Shown here in pieces: positions 23,498-35,499 of a stretch of DNA of 64,000 nt. A program made the position numbers and the translations under genes. The DNA is from Cryptomeria japonica. Taxonomy: Eukaryota > Streptophyta > Pinopsida > Cupressales > Cupressaceae. Below the pieces are notes generated by a model. It was not told the DNA's origin and searched no databases. It saw nothing but the letters and a program-made list of their open reading frames with translations. The stretch is taken from assembly GCF_030272615.1 (NCBI RefSeq), contig NC_081409.1:209543190-209607189 (forward strand). Direction: 5' to 3'. How positions within the stretch are numbered: position 1 is the stretch's first letter; each line of letters starts with the position of its first letter.

Positions 23498-23830
23498 TCA
23501 GAACCTTATTAAACCTCTTATTGAATTCAAATACAATTCATTTTGATTTTTCTTGATACTAGTCAATTCATGAGAAGCAAATGAGGGATCATTATGATCA
23601 CCAAACTCCTCCAAAAATAAAGTAACAAATTCCTGCCAACTACTGATGCTCCTATCAGGTAGACTTTGATACCATTCCCCGACATCTTGTGTTAGAGATT
23701 GAACAAACAACTTCATGAAGACATCCTCATGTGGAATTTCAAACTCTTCAATGGTATTTTTAACATTCATAACATGTTGTTCAACAGTATCTGTTCCATT
23801 CCCAGTGAATTTAGGAATAGCATTTCTCAA
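23498..23830 (-). pseudogene. Gag capsid core of the 16.1 kb element
   Basis: AIPKFTGNGTDTVEQHVMNVKNTIEEF, MKLFVQSLTQDVGEWYQSLPDRSISSWQEFVTLFLEEFGD is the standard Ty3-type Gag fold signature (a WYQSLP core followed by SW-FV--F). The reading continues in another frame to about 23330 (FLINFYISAFDSKTH). Gag forms the particle that holds the RNA. Confidence 0.85.
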
Positions 23831-23889
23831 GTCATTTGATATGTGGTTTGGATGACCGACTATGCCAGTGAAATCTAACTACCTATATC

Positions 23890-24712
23890 TCTCAATGGTC
23901 ATGGGTGGCCTGTGATGACTGTTATTATTTTGATTATTTCTGTTTCTTCCATTATGATTACCACCATTATTACCATGATTGCCATTATTTCCACCACCAT
24001 TATAATTGTTGTTACCATTATAACCATTGTCATTATTGTTATTACCATTGTTGTTATTTCCATTATTCCAATTGTTGTTACCATTACCATTTCCATTCCC
24101 ATTTCCATTATTATAATTACCACCATAATTTGGATTGTAACCTCTATTATTACCTCCCTAGTTATAGCCATTATTGTCAAATCTATTATTTACATCCCTG
24201 ATATTTGTATTATTATTATCATGATGATTTCTATTATTTTCATTATTACTCACATCATTTTGATAATACTCACTATGCACATTTCTCCACCTACCATTGT
24301 TACTCCATGGTCCTTCTTCATTGGTTGTATTCTTCTCAAAATTTCTCATGTTTGGTGGGCTATACTTTGGGGTTGATGGTCTGCTGGTACCACTACTAGT
24401 TGGCTCACATGAACTTGTATCAGTGCAATACAGATGTTCCCTTTTCACCCCCAACCTCTTGAGTATCTCATCTGGCTGTCTTTTCATGGCCCTTGCCATT
24501 TTAGCTTCATCTCCACCCAGGTCATCCATTTGGAGGATTATTGCATCCCATTGCTTATTCTTCTTCTCTTTCTTAGTTAGATGTTCCTCATACCGAGGAT
24601 TGTTATCTTTTCGATTTTCATTGAAGAAAGGATTTTTCATGCATGTCATTATAGGGCATATATGTTGATGTGGAACATCCTTCTCTCCCAGGAAATTGTT
24701 TATAAGCACCAT
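23890..24712 (-). pseudogene. Gag N-terminus with a long Asn/Gly-rich segment
   Basis: The minus-strand start is at 24712 (MVLINNFLGEKDVPHQH). Residues ~1-130 are charged and Ser/Thr/Pro rich. From about 24330 down to 23890 the translation is almost only Asn and Gly with some Tyr and His (RNNN, GNGNGNGNGNN, NNGNNNN). One stop near 24158 breaks it. The composition, not a frame artefact, is the signal: plus-strand frames of the same stretch give long Ile/Val or His/Tyr runs and are shadows. A prion-like low-complexity linker is plausible. Confidence 0.7.
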
Positions 24713-24959
24713 GAGCCATTTCAGGTATGGGATCCTTTTTCTTATAATACTTCTTCTTGGGACTTAATTGTGCAAAGGCTTCCTTCCCGTCAAAGACCTC
24801 CTTCCGTTCATTTATCCAAGTCTCATGATACTTACTAAAAGTTATATTGGTAGAGTCGCCACCTCCTAAGAGGAATATGATTTCTTCTTATTGATCCTTT
24901 GGGTTCTTTCTTTCAGTAGAGTTTGAATCCTTCTACCAAAGATTCTGAAAACTTCTATT

Positions 24960-24987
24960 GAACAATTCACCAGCAGAGTCGTCAATC
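24960..24987 (-). other. Primer-binding region of the 16.1 kb element
   Basis: Directly inside the right LTR the minus strand reads GATTGACGACTCTGCTGGTG. It resembles the GACTCTGCTGGGG-type primer sites of Ogre/Tat elements. I cannot assign the tRNA with certainty. Confidence 0.55.
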
Positions 24988-27900
24988 TGTTGGTGCCCAA
25001 AACCGCAGATTGGAAAACCCAAAAACTTGCCAACTCCTTAGGAAATCCAATCAGCCTTGGCCAACGAACAGCGATGGTCGAAGACCAAATCCCTCTGCAA
25101 TTCAGGCTCCACAAGACCTAGATGGGTGTACCCTTCCCTCTCAAGCAAAAAAGAGTTATTTAAATGTGGATTTAAGCCTCTAAGCAAGTTTACACAACTG
25201 GCAAATTAGTGTTCTGCAACTATGCTATATCATGTGCTTTAGCTGAATACTTTGAAAACTGAAAACTGAATATGAATAAAAGTGTATGTTAAAGATATTG
25301 TATATTGAAAATGAAATGCTTTCAGGACTTCAATGAAATCTGCAAGGATTAGTTCAAATAGGATATGGAAGAATGTTTCTCTGTAAGGACCTTATGCATA
25401 CAAATCAAAATCTCAGAAATAAATGATAGACCAGTGCCTCTATCCAGGAATGTGCATGATACTTTGTGGACAAATAATTTGATTAAACTCTTGAGATAGT
25501 TTTCATGCAACTTGTAGCACAAGACTATCAATACAGAGGTTCCATTAAGTGCTATAAGAACATGAAGAAGCAAATCTTATATTCAATTATAACAACTTGT
25601 GGTGGCACACTGTATTAAACCCTTTATCAGATTTATCAAGAGGACAAAATGAAATTCATCAACACAAAAGTATACATGAATTCTGGAATTGAAACAGTGA
25701 ATCTTGTACATTAATTTCTGGAGAGTGAATGCATACGATAGATACACTTACAAATACTCCATTACACAGCGAATTGTCCTTCATGACTCTTTTTTTTTTA
25801 ATTGAAAAAGACTCCCTATAAATACCTGATCCAAAAGACATATGTGAAAGGACACACCCTTTCGCATACAGGAGGGAGTTATAGACAGTTGTTTTTCCAA
25901 AGGACACACCCTTTAGTTTACAAGATAATTACATTTGAATCCCTAAAATACACACTAAATAAAGCTTTAATAATGTTCTTTATAATCTTTCACTTTGATA
26001 AACTTCCACTTCCACTCTTGAACTCCTTGATATTCCTCGTCACCAAACTTTGATAAAATATCCTGCACACAAACTAAACCAATCAAATTCATTGGTTTAA
26101 AAAATTAATTACTCTCGATTAGGTTTTTCTTATGAAAGACTAATAATCCCTTTCCTAATGCAAGATCAATCCTCCTTAATCAAAGTATATCATCAAGAGG
26201 ATATTTTGCAAAGTGATTTTTATACTTGGGACTTTAAAAACATTAACTCATATAATAAAACAAAATATTTACCCAAGTATATATTTCCAAATAATAACAA
26301 AAGGTAAAATACTTTATACTAAATAATAATACTTCCCTTGGAAAATGGTAACCATGGATAAATATTCCAACTTTGCAATACCTTTTCATCCTTTTAGGGC
26401 AACTTCAATTCTTTTTTACATATTTTATCGTATAGAACATATACTTGCAAAAAACCAATCAAACCATTAACTATATGACATAAATAATTTACCCTAATGA
26501 ACATATTCAATTAATTAACTTAGGGAAAGTAATATGTATATGGAAGGATCACTTAAATAAATAAATGCTTTTCATCATTTTACTTATGGTAAAAATACAT
26601 TTTCTCCAAAATAATAATAATCATTCTTTGATCTTGCATAAAATCAACCCTAATATATAGATATTCCATTTTATTCATTTAGGGTGAAAAATATAAATGA
26701 TCAAATGATAATATCAAAATGCTAAAATTTATTAGGTCATCAAATTAAAGAATTAACCATGGTAAAAGAACTTATAGAAAATAACTTCCTTTGTGATAAA
26801 ATATATCCCTTTATAACCTCTCAAAAGGTAATTTCAAAAGATAATATTGAAAACTATTATTATCGTATCAAATGTTGTAAACAAGATTTCTTTTACCAAG
26901 GTGCTCCTGAAAATCAGCAAATTATAATATCAAAACATTAAATTAAATTTCTTGAGTAAGGGATACTTCCTGTTAATATGCACCAAAGAAATATAATTTT
27001 TACCTATAGTATCCTACACAAAACATAAAAAAAAATCAACTACCTTACAGGTCTGGCAAATATTCCCCTCTTGCAATAAGAATAGATTTTGAATAATATG
27101 CATATGAAAAGATTAAAAAAACACTTAAATAAACAAATGCTTTTTATTATCTCCACTTGTGATTTGAAACATTTCACACCTTTGAAATATTTTTCAAAAT
27201 AAGATCCATTTATATGAAATAACATTTTACCCTAATATATATTTTACCAATGTTTTTTGGGTAAAAATAATTTGTTTAAATCACATATTTCAAAATGTAT
27301 TTCAACATTTCAAGATTACTTTAATAAATTAAAATCTTGTGGAAATATTTGCAAATTATTATCCATAGTAATTTACCCTAATAAACATTTTTAAATAATA
27401 CAATAGAGCAATTGGTAAATGGGGAGGGTAGGTATGGGTAGTTAGGAAGGTCAGGTTGAGAGGTTGAGTGTTTAACTCCCTCTCCCTGCCTTTTTGTAAA
27501 AATATATTTTATTTTAAAATCATTTATATGCAAAATGTAATCTTATTGTAAATAAAAAATATACTTGCTTAAGATATACTCCTTGCTCCTTAATGTGCCT
27601 AGAAATTTAATTTTTCCCATGTGTAACATCCTGCACAAAAAAAAAAAAAAAGAAATATAGTAAGATATACTAACAAATCAGAAATCATTTTGTCAGGGAT
27701 AAAACAATATATATTTTTTACTGAAATGTTGCAGGCCGTCACTTTCAAATTTGGGTCGTTTTTGAGCTTACCGACACTCCAAAAATATCAAAAATCTTGT
27801 AAAAATGGCCTTCAAGGTAGGGTGGATGGTTTGGGCCTCTATTGAGAGACAAAAATCACCATTTAAAACTTATATTCAAGCCCAAAAAATGGCCTGAATT

Positions 27901-28909
27901 GCAAAAACGTGAATCAACTTTTGCTGCTTGTCATCACCCCAATTATTTTCTTGCGGTGCTGTAAAAACTCACAACATCATGTATATATAATACTTCAGCT
28001 TGAGCACTCAATAGGTTATTAAGGAAACATGTATATGTTGTTTATTAATGAATATATTGTTCATTGTCAACCGGTTGTACAATAATGGTCGCCCTATCGG
28101 GGATTGGGAGGGCTCTCAAATGCCTATGCTGATACTCGATGGCTTTTACTCGTCAGGCCCCAATGTATCCTAATCATTTATTTAAAAAAATGATTTAATA
28201 TTTCACCTTTTGAGATAAATTTTTTTTACTTCCTTCAACCAACTATAAAGTATTTGATCATTTGATTTGATCAAACGTAAAATCTTTTATTTCTTTTTTG
28301 TAATAATTGTGCACATTATACAAGCTCAAAAATTGTGTTAGTTTTAAAAGCATCATATAATTTCATGTAACACAAATAATTTAAATACTATAATATTAAT
28401 TGGAGGAAAAATAAAATATTCAAAATTAAAAACTTCCTAATTAATATTATACTCAAGGAAAATAATAATGGCTTTCATAATTCATTCAGCGTGATACTCC
28501 TGCAAAAGGAAATTTATTAGTATTCTACTATAATCATTTTGACAAAATTTTGAAATTGTATATTGCAAATTTGAAGAAATTGTATTTAGATTAGCCTCAT
28601 AAAACATATCAAATGATATCGTATGCATTTGAAATTTGAAACATAGGTCCTCATATATACATAAAATACAGAGGAATAATTAATTTGACATAACAAAGTT
28701 CAGATGAGAGGAAGTTATGGTTCAAAAAGGCGTACCTGGCTTGATTCCGTATTTGCAACCATATACATACCTGGAAATCGACCACCTTGTTCATGCATCA
28801 AAGTAAGTTGCAGGAACTCAGAGTGGAATAGATACTTGATCTAAATAATTGCAGAGAGAGATTTGCTTCCTAGTATGAATCTGGAACCTTAAAAATTAAG
28901 GGTCCAACA
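24988..28909 (-). repeat. 5' LTR (right) of the Tat-type element
   Basis: At 3922 bp, it is paired with 12812-17139. It lacks the tandem duplications at 14545-15170 and the stretch at 15240-15535 of its partner, but has ~110 bp near 27497-27610 and ~60 bp near 28465-28525 that the partner lacks. Elsewhere the two are about 95 percent identical by eye. It ends GGGTCCAACA at 28909, before the target duplication CCTTC. Confidence 0.9.
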
Positions 28910-28914
28910 CCTTC

Positions 28915-29387
28915 TCTCACTCTAAAACATTAAAAACAATTGGCTATGAAGCACTTCAAACATTGTGTGCTAAAATTAGTAAAAAAATCACATCTTAGAT
29001 ATTTATGTATCATCTTCAATCTTCTTCTACTTTATGGGGATTTATCTATGTGAAAGGTACATGTGACCTATCAATAATCCTTTAAATTATTTTAAAATAA
29101 TTTTTGTTTTCCAAGCTAACAGGAAGAACACAACACACCAATATGAATAGGTGTCGAAAAAGAGGAGATGTCCAACTAAAGATCATCACAAGTTTATGTA
29201 TAGGGGACTAGATCATTGTCATGGACGTTTACTATGAACCTACCTTCACACTTGGAACCTATATCTTATCCATGCATTCATATATCCCTATATATTCAAC
29301 CTTTGTTTTAACTATCACACTTGTATATATAGATATATCCATCTAGTCATTATATAACTTGGATTTCCGCTTTATTCATCCTAGGAT
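28915..29387. repeat. Tandem unit copy A, second segment
   Basis: It resumes the tandem unit exactly where 12811 left it (aligns with 43865-44339 and 50490-50873). It ends with AGGAT (29383-29387), the target site of the next insertion. Confidence 0.8.
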
Positions 29388-29667
29388 TGTTGGAAATATG
29401 AGTTGATGTGTTGTTTTGGTTATCATTGATGTCAAACTTGTTGTTCAGGTTTGGTCTGAAATGTTTGTGGTGTAGAGTTATCTTGTTGTGTTGGTTGTTA
29501 TAGATGTGCTTGGGTCCAGAATCTGTTGTTGGTGTTGAATATTATTGTTATCTTCATTGAATATAGTTTCGGTATCATGGATATGATGGTCCAGAGGTCA
29601 AAAATCATCTTTATGTTCTCCGAGTGTTGTGGTATTGTTCATTGTTGGTTGTGAGATTCTATATTTT

Positions 29668-32588
29668 TGATGTTGGAGCATCCCCAGTCTATGAGCAATC
29701 TTGCATCAACCAAATATATTTCCTTAGTTTTTGTTCTTTTTCAGTTCATGTAGCAATTTTATGTCTTTCTTTCAGTGTATTCGGGTAGTTGTTTATCTTT
29801 CATTGCAGATCGGGTTCTAGGTGTTAGACACAATGGACCACTGAGAGGGGGAGGGGGTGAATCAGTGGTTCTCAACTCTTTTCCCTTTTATCTATTCTTG
29901 TGAGCATATCGATTTATGGATCAAACATAATGCAGACTTACTGGTTAGTGAGGAGACTAACTCAAGTACATGCATACACAATAGGACATCACATAACACC
30001 AGGATGTATGAGGAAAACCCAAGATGGGAAAAACCTCGGTGAGTGATGCTGCTAGAGTCTACTGCTCCAATCCAGCCTCACAAAAAAACATAGTTACACA
30101 GTTTAGGGCACCAACCCAAGGAGCACCAACCCTTGACTTTATGGGCTACAACCCAAAGGAGCTACAACCCCTGCACCGAGCTACAACCTAGTGAACACAA
30201 AGATAACTTCAATTACAAAAGTATTTGTCTTGTTACAAGTGAATCTTGCAACCTTGTCATATATCTTACTCAGTCAATCAGATACTTTCTCTTCTACATT
30301 GACTCACTTCTTTTGCTTCTCTTCACTAGTTGTTTCTCTACCGGTAAGCCCTACCAATTCATCTCTCTTCTGTTATGTTCTCACTGAATCTCCTCCACAC
30401 AACTCTGCTTAACTGGTATGAACACTATCGGTTCTTCTCTCCAACAGGTTGAATGCTTCACCCTGGTTCTCCCTCTCTCTCACTCACTTCTCTCAGATGC
30501 TCGTTGAGAACTTTGATGATTTTCTCTTACATGTAGAAGTATCCCACTTTGCAGTAGTACTAAATGATCTTTTTTCTAGTAGCAACAAACAATCTCTTTG
30601 GCCTTCATACTTATTGACTGGTTTTACCACCAAAACCCTATTCAAAATCTGGATGGTTAGGGTTTCCTCACAATCCTCAAGGCCGATAAAATCCAATTAG
30701 ATCTTGCTCGATCTGATCTTCCTAACATTCACCGGCACAAGTCCACCATCAACATGCTTACCAGAACACGCCTTCCATCTTCAGTAGCCTACAAACAATC
30801 TGTCGGCATACATCTTGGTCAATCACCATTAATGCTTCTTCTGTTTTCTTCTTCAGCTCTTCTATCAGCCTAATCTTCTTGCTTTGATTCAGGTGCCAAC
30901 AACTCCCTGATTCATCTCTGTTGGTTCATTCTTCCTCGAGCCACACACTCCTGACTCCATCCACAAATCACGGGATCCACTGTCAGTGTACACCAGTCGA
31001 GTTACCTAACTCTACACAGCACTTCATCAACCTTTGAGAGCTTGCCACCTTGATCCCATGTGGCATCCATGTCGATCAATTGCCAGCTTGGCACTCCAAG
31101 TCGGTCTAGGTAGGATCACCGACCAATTACCATACCGGTTCCTTACTTCTGCCAGTTTGCAAACCCTTCCAGTATCAACCATTCTACCGGTTATCTTATC
31201 ATCTCTGCCCTCATCTTGAACTATCGATGGAATTCTCAAACCGATCTCCAGATAGGTAAATCCAAAGTATGCTCATTCCCCCAACTGGGAAGTCTTCTGC
31301 ATCTGCACTTCGCTTATATAACCTATGGACTTACATACCGGTTACCACTCTTGATGACACCATGTCAACATCCTTCACAAGAATCCATCTTCAATCAGGT
31401 CTTTCTACTTCTGACTGCTTCTGTTTAGCCTTGCCTTTCTTCCTGATCAATTCTATTCATTCCTCTACCGGTTTGTCAAGGTGACAAACACTTCACACTT
31501 CCCCTATACTAGCATCCCAACATGCCTTCTCTGTCGGTCCAGTGCATAACTCTGATCTCATGCACTTAAGGCATTCCTTCAATTCATTGTTAGATCCGAT
31601 GTGGGCACACTCACTATCATCCATTGCTTCTCATGATGACTGCATCTTCATCCGATGGGAGTCTTGCTATTTTGCAACCTCACAGCATACTAGTTCATTA
31701 TGCTCTTCCAGTGTTGATGTGATTCAGGTAACATTCTGCCTCTTCATCACAAACAACCACTCAAACACCTTTCCCATTTGTCAACACAACACTTGCCAGT
31801 TGACATACTTTCCTTACCTTACCGGTGTTTTGTAACACCAAGTGATACCCAAGATATCACATCTGTACTCCTCCATGGTAGTGTTGCACACACATTTTTA
31901 CTACCGGTGATCATCCCATACCAGTTGACATCAATGACAGCACAATGCCAACACTAGGCGTGTTATTGTGCATTATTCTAGATTTCTAGATAATTTGGGT
32001 TCTTTTCCGGTGAGTTGTTCCTTCTAGAGTAACTGTTTCTAGGTTCTGGAGTAGTTTTGAGCCTATCATCTTAGTTGGAGATTTCTTCTTTTCCTGAGCA
32101 ATTTCTTGGATTGCGGATCAGTTTGGCACCACACTCAATATTCTTAGGCCCTTGGTCGACCTTCCTTTGTGGTCTGCACTTTCAAATTGTTCCTAATGGA
32201 TGAGATCTTCACATTTTTGGGCCAACTTGTCTTACATGTTTCATTTTCCTTCCTTGGTTATTGTAATCTTTTGTGGCCAACCCAGATGTGTTCCAAAGGA
32301 TATATATATTATTTTATGTAGTCATTAGAGGGACATGAGATCAATTAGTATGAGGTTTAAGATTCATGATTAGAGATCCAGATAACTCTGAGAGTTTTAG
32401 ATGGATTGTAAAATGGCATGTTAGCCTGTATGTAATTGGTTGATTACCGGATGTTCTATGATGAATATATGACAATGCGAATGTCTGGTTATGTAATATT
32501 TCTGTGTTGTTCTTTCTTTTGTTGTGTTACTCTTGCTGCATGATCTGGTCAGTTCTCATTAAGGACCCACCGGACCATGGCAGTACCA
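29668..32588 (+). repeat. 5' LTR of the gag-protease element, interrupted at 29822-31953
   Basis: It starts TGATGTTGGAGCATC and ends about GGCAGTACCA. With the inserted LTR and its extra TSD copy removed it is ~784 bp and aligns with 34653-35499. It has no (AC)n run where the 3' LTR has one. Confidence 0.8.
29822..31953 (-). repeat. Sirevirus-like copia solo LTR, 2.1 kb
   Basis: It starts TGTTAGACACAATGG and ends ACAATGCCAACA on the plus strand, so the element strand is minus (TGTTGGCATTGTG...). The perfect 5 bp duplication CTAGG lies at 29817-29821 and 31954-31958. No primer site, polypurine tract or coding region accompanies it, hence a solo LTR left by recombination. A repeated phrase (GCACCAACCC, GCTACAACCC; 30108-30190) and several ACCGGT sites parallel the LTR at 31-1489. 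Open frames inside, such as 30133-30387, are shadows. Confidence 0.85.
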
Positions 32589-32590
32589 AG

Positions 32591-32605
32591 TGGTATTAGA
32601 GTTGG
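32591..32605 (+). other. Primer-binding site of the gag-protease element
   Basis: TGGTATTAGAGTTGG begins two bases after the 5' LTR. It is the Met-tRNA-type site with one change (ATC to ATT). Confidence 0.65.
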
Positions 32606-32753
32606 TTGGGAACCCTGAGGCATTCCTTTGGGTGAATAGATCATTGAGTGGAGGTAGGTTGCGAGTGTATTCAATAGATCATCGAGTGTGAGACAATTGA
32701 AACCTACAATCAGATCACCAAGTTGAGGCAATTGCACCAGAGCAAAGGAGGAG

Positions 32754-33734
32754 ATGATTCCCAGAAGGATGAACCCCCAGAGGGTAGAGCAGATGATGGA
32801 GAACTTCAAGAATGAGATGATGAACAAGATCCAGAATGCATTGGCTTGTTTGCAAAGGAATCCAGAGTCTAAGGATGAATATGAGGAATTCGGAGAAGAG
32901 CTTGAGGTGGAAGAAGCTGAATGACCAGAAGATGGAAGAGAGGAAATATTTCTAAGAGCGATGGTACAAGCAAGTAAATACATAAAGTGGAGATTTCAAA
33001 TTTTTTCAGGACGCTGAATCCGAAGGATTTGATTGATTGGATCAGAGAGATGGAGGACTACTTTGAATTTGAGGATGTTAAGGACCCGCAAAGGGTTACA
33101 TTGGCACAAACTAAATTGAAAGAGCATGTTGTCTCATGGTGGAAAGAGTCGCAGAGAGACAAAGTGGAGAATGGTGAAATGAAGATCACCCGGTGGAAAT
33201 AGATGGTTGAAAGATTGAAGGCTAACTTCATTTCGGGAGACTATGAGTTGTAATTTTTCAAGAAGTTGCAGAACCTGAAGTAGAGAAACATGAGTGTGAA
33301 AGAGTATACAGAGGAATTATACAAGGTGATGATCAGATTTGGACATAGAGAGATGGATAGGGAGAAGGTGGCTAGATATATAAATGGACTTGTGTTTAAC
33401 ATTCAGGATGAGATGAGTATGCTAAAGATTCCTACAGTTGAGGGGGATTACCAATATGCTTTGAAAGCTAAGGAGAAGGTGAAAAGAAGACAATATAATA
33501 ACCCTATAAAAAAAAGAGAGATATAAGGGGAAGATGAGTGACAATTTAGAGAAGCAGAAAATGGATGAAGAACCAAAACCTAAGTGGAATAAAGAACTAG
33601 GTCAGAAGACAAAGAGAAAAGGAAATAGCAATAGAGGATTTTTAGGTAGATGTTTCAAGTGTGGAGAGATCAGACATAGATCTTATGAGTGCAAACAAGG
33701 GGTGGCAAGAAATTGTGTGGCAAATGAGGATTAG
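32754..33734 (+). pseudogene. Gag of the gag-protease element
   Basis: A first open piece (32754-32924, MIPRRMNPQRVEQMM...) has a helical, acidic N-terminus. After a frame change, 32987-33202 gives the capsid start LNPKDLIDWIREMEDYFEFEDV...VVSWWKESQ. 33290-33526 gives VKEYTEELYKVMIRFGHREMDREKVARYINGL, and 33534-33734 gives the zinc knuckle CFKCGEIRHRSYEC with all four ligands. Stops at about 33200, 33251 and 33281 and a shift near 33530 break the frame. Gag would form particles and bind RNA; this copy cannot. Confidence 0.82.
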
Positions 33735-33785
33735 GAAGCTAGATTCACTCAATCTGAATGTGCACTAGAGCAGGGATAATCTCTT

Positions 33786-34451
33786 ATGTTTAGGAGAAAC
33801 CTAATGGAGCAAAGTAGTGAAGATACCAGACCTACTCAAAGAAGGAGTTTTTTCCGGACTGTATTCCAATCATGTGGTAAGTGTTGTAAGGTTATTGTGG
33901 ATAGTGGAAGTACTGATACCTTGGTATCTGAGGAGATGGTGGAGAAGCTTGGATTACAGAGGCTTAAGCATCCTTGTCCTTACAAGGTGAGTTGGTTACA
34001 AGATGATCAAAAGATAGAAGTGAAAGAGCAGAGTTTAGTGCATATTAATATTGGACCTTTTAGAGATGAGGTCTTATGTGATGTTGTGTCTATGAGTGCT
34101 TGTCATGTTTTATTGGGTATACCTTGGCAGTTTGATAGAAGAGCTATTTATAATTGTAGAAGAAACATGATCACTATTGAGAAGAAAGGGAAGAAGTTCA
34201 CCTTGACTTCCTTGAGGGAGAAGGAGGAAGAAGTGAGAAGTTTAAGTATTGGGAAGAGTTGTAGTAATGAGAAGCCGGTTGCAGAGGCTACACCAGTTGG
34301 TGGCATGGATTTGCATAAGGATCAAGTAAATAAGTCTAATGGCAGGATGGAACCAGATGACAGTAAAGTTATGGTGGTAGATTGGATGAAGTCTTGTGAC
34401 ATAAATAAATCCAGGTTACATAGTAAAGAGAGAAGAAGCAAGCAAAGATAG
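33786..34451 (+). pseudogene. Aspartic protease of the gag-protease element (open 221-codon fragment)
   Basis: The catalytic motif VDSGSTDTLVSEEMVEKL is near 33895, followed by RLKHPCPYKVSWL, RDEVLCDVVSMSACHVLLGIPWQFDRRAIYNCRRN. This is the complete retropepsin domain, with DSG and the HVLLG flap-side motif. It is followed by a lysine-rich tail and a stop at 34449. Compared with full gypsy elements, which continue into RT after the QFDR..Y motif, the polyprotein ends here. The domain is intact in this copy, but the Gag ahead of it is not. Confidence 0.85.
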
Positions 34452-34652
34452 CATGCAGGTAAGAAGCAAGGAAAAAATAATAAAGAGGACCGAAAGTTGG
34501 ATAATATGGCTGAGGTTCCGGATGAGGAAAGGAAGCGGTTTGCAGACAAGGAAGATGTTTGGATCAGAAATAAGCATGGGGTTTATATTCCAAATCCTTT
34601 TCGATTTTCATGAGTAGCCACTCATGGAAAATCTGTTTCTACCTGGGGTGTC

Positions 34653-35155
34653 TGATGCAGGAGCATCTCCAGTCTATGATAGATCTTGCATCAACCAAAA
34701 ATATTTCCTTAGTTTTTGTTCTTGTTCAGTTCATGTAGCAGTTTTCTGTGTTTCTTTCAGTGTATTCTGGTATCTGTTTATCTTTTGTTACAGATCACAT
34801 TTTTGGATTCTAGGCATGTTATTGTGTATTATTTCAGATTTCCAGATCATTTGGGTTCTTTTCTGATGAGTTGTTCCTTCCGGAGTAACTGTTTCTGGGT
34901 TTTGGAGTAGTTTTGAGCTTATCGTCTGAGTTGGAGATTTCTTCTTTTCCAGAGTGATTTCTTGGATTGCAGATCAGTTTGGCACCACCCTCGATATTCT
35001 TAGGCCCTTGGTCGATCTTCCTTTGTGGTTCGCACTTCTAGATTATTCTTGGCTGATGAGATCTTCACGTTTTGGGGCCGACCTGTCTTAGACGCTTCAT
35101 TTTCCTTCCTTGGTTAATGTAATCTTTTGTGGCCGACCTAGATGTGTTTCAAAGG

Positions 35156-35219
<64 letters not shown>

Positions 35220-35499
35220 TGTTTTCTGTAGTCATTAGAGAGGCAGGGGATCGATTAATATGAGGTTCTAGATTCATGATTAGAGATCCGGATAACTCTA
35301 AGAGTTTCAGATATATTGTAATCTGGCATGTTAGCCTGTATGTAATTGGTTGATTACCGGATGCTCTATGATGAATATATGACAATGCGGATGTCTAATT
35401 CTGTAATATTTCTATGTGTTGTTGTTGCTTCCATTGTGTTACTCTTGCTGCATGATCTAATCAGTTCTCATTAAGGACCCACTGGACATGGCTACACCA
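34653..35499 (+). repeat. 3' LTR of the gag-protease element
   Basis: 847 bp, starting TGATGCAGGAGCATC and ending GGCTACACCA. It aligns with the two halves of the 5' LTR. It includes the (AC)n run at 35158-35212. Confidence 0.82.
35158..35212 (+). repeat. (AC)n microsatellite, about 27 units
   Basis: A perfect dinucleotide run inside the 3' LTR, followed by TATATATA. The 5' LTR has only a short AT stretch at the same place (about 32300), so the run grew after insertion or differed in the template. Confidence 0.97.

Larger units (their letters stand above)
12812..28909 (-). mobile_element. 16.1 kb Tat-type Ty3/gypsy retrotransposon with ~4 kb LTRs
   Basis: Both LTRs begin TGTTGGTGCCCAAAACC and end GGGTCCAACA on the plus strand. 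The flanks are the perfect 5 bp duplication CCTTC (12807-12811 and 28910-28914), and the tandem unit continues without loss on the other side. Coding remnants run on the minus strand: Gag, aspartic protease, archaeal-type RNase H, reverse transcriptase, gypsy RNase H, integrase and an extra 1 kb tail. The order and motifs place it in the Tat (Ogre/Retand-like) branch. Many stops and frameshifts make it non-autonomous today. Confidence 0.92.
29668..35499 (+). mobile_element. Gag-protease-only Ty3/gypsy element (TR-GAG-like)
   Basis: The 5' LTR 29668-32588 (interrupted by a solo LTR), a 2.06 kb interior and the 3' LTR 34653-35499 are flanked by ATTTT (29663-29667) and GTTTT (35500-35504), a 4 of 5 target duplication. 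The interior encodes only Gag and protease and then runs within ~200 bp into the 3' LTR: there is no reverse transcriptase, RNase H or integrase. It must have been mobilised in trans. It is the same family as the fragments at 1490-3057 and 9478-10288. Confidence 0.82.

Noticed and set aside
23905-24376. Plus-strand open frames rich in His/Tyr or Ile/Val
   Set aside because: They are other-frame readings of the Asn/Gly-rich Gag segment on the minus strand; composition follows from the triplet repeat.
30133-31835. Several overlapping 60-100 codon frames on both strands
   Set aside because: They lie in a solo LTR with a perfect target duplication, show no domain, and overlap each other.
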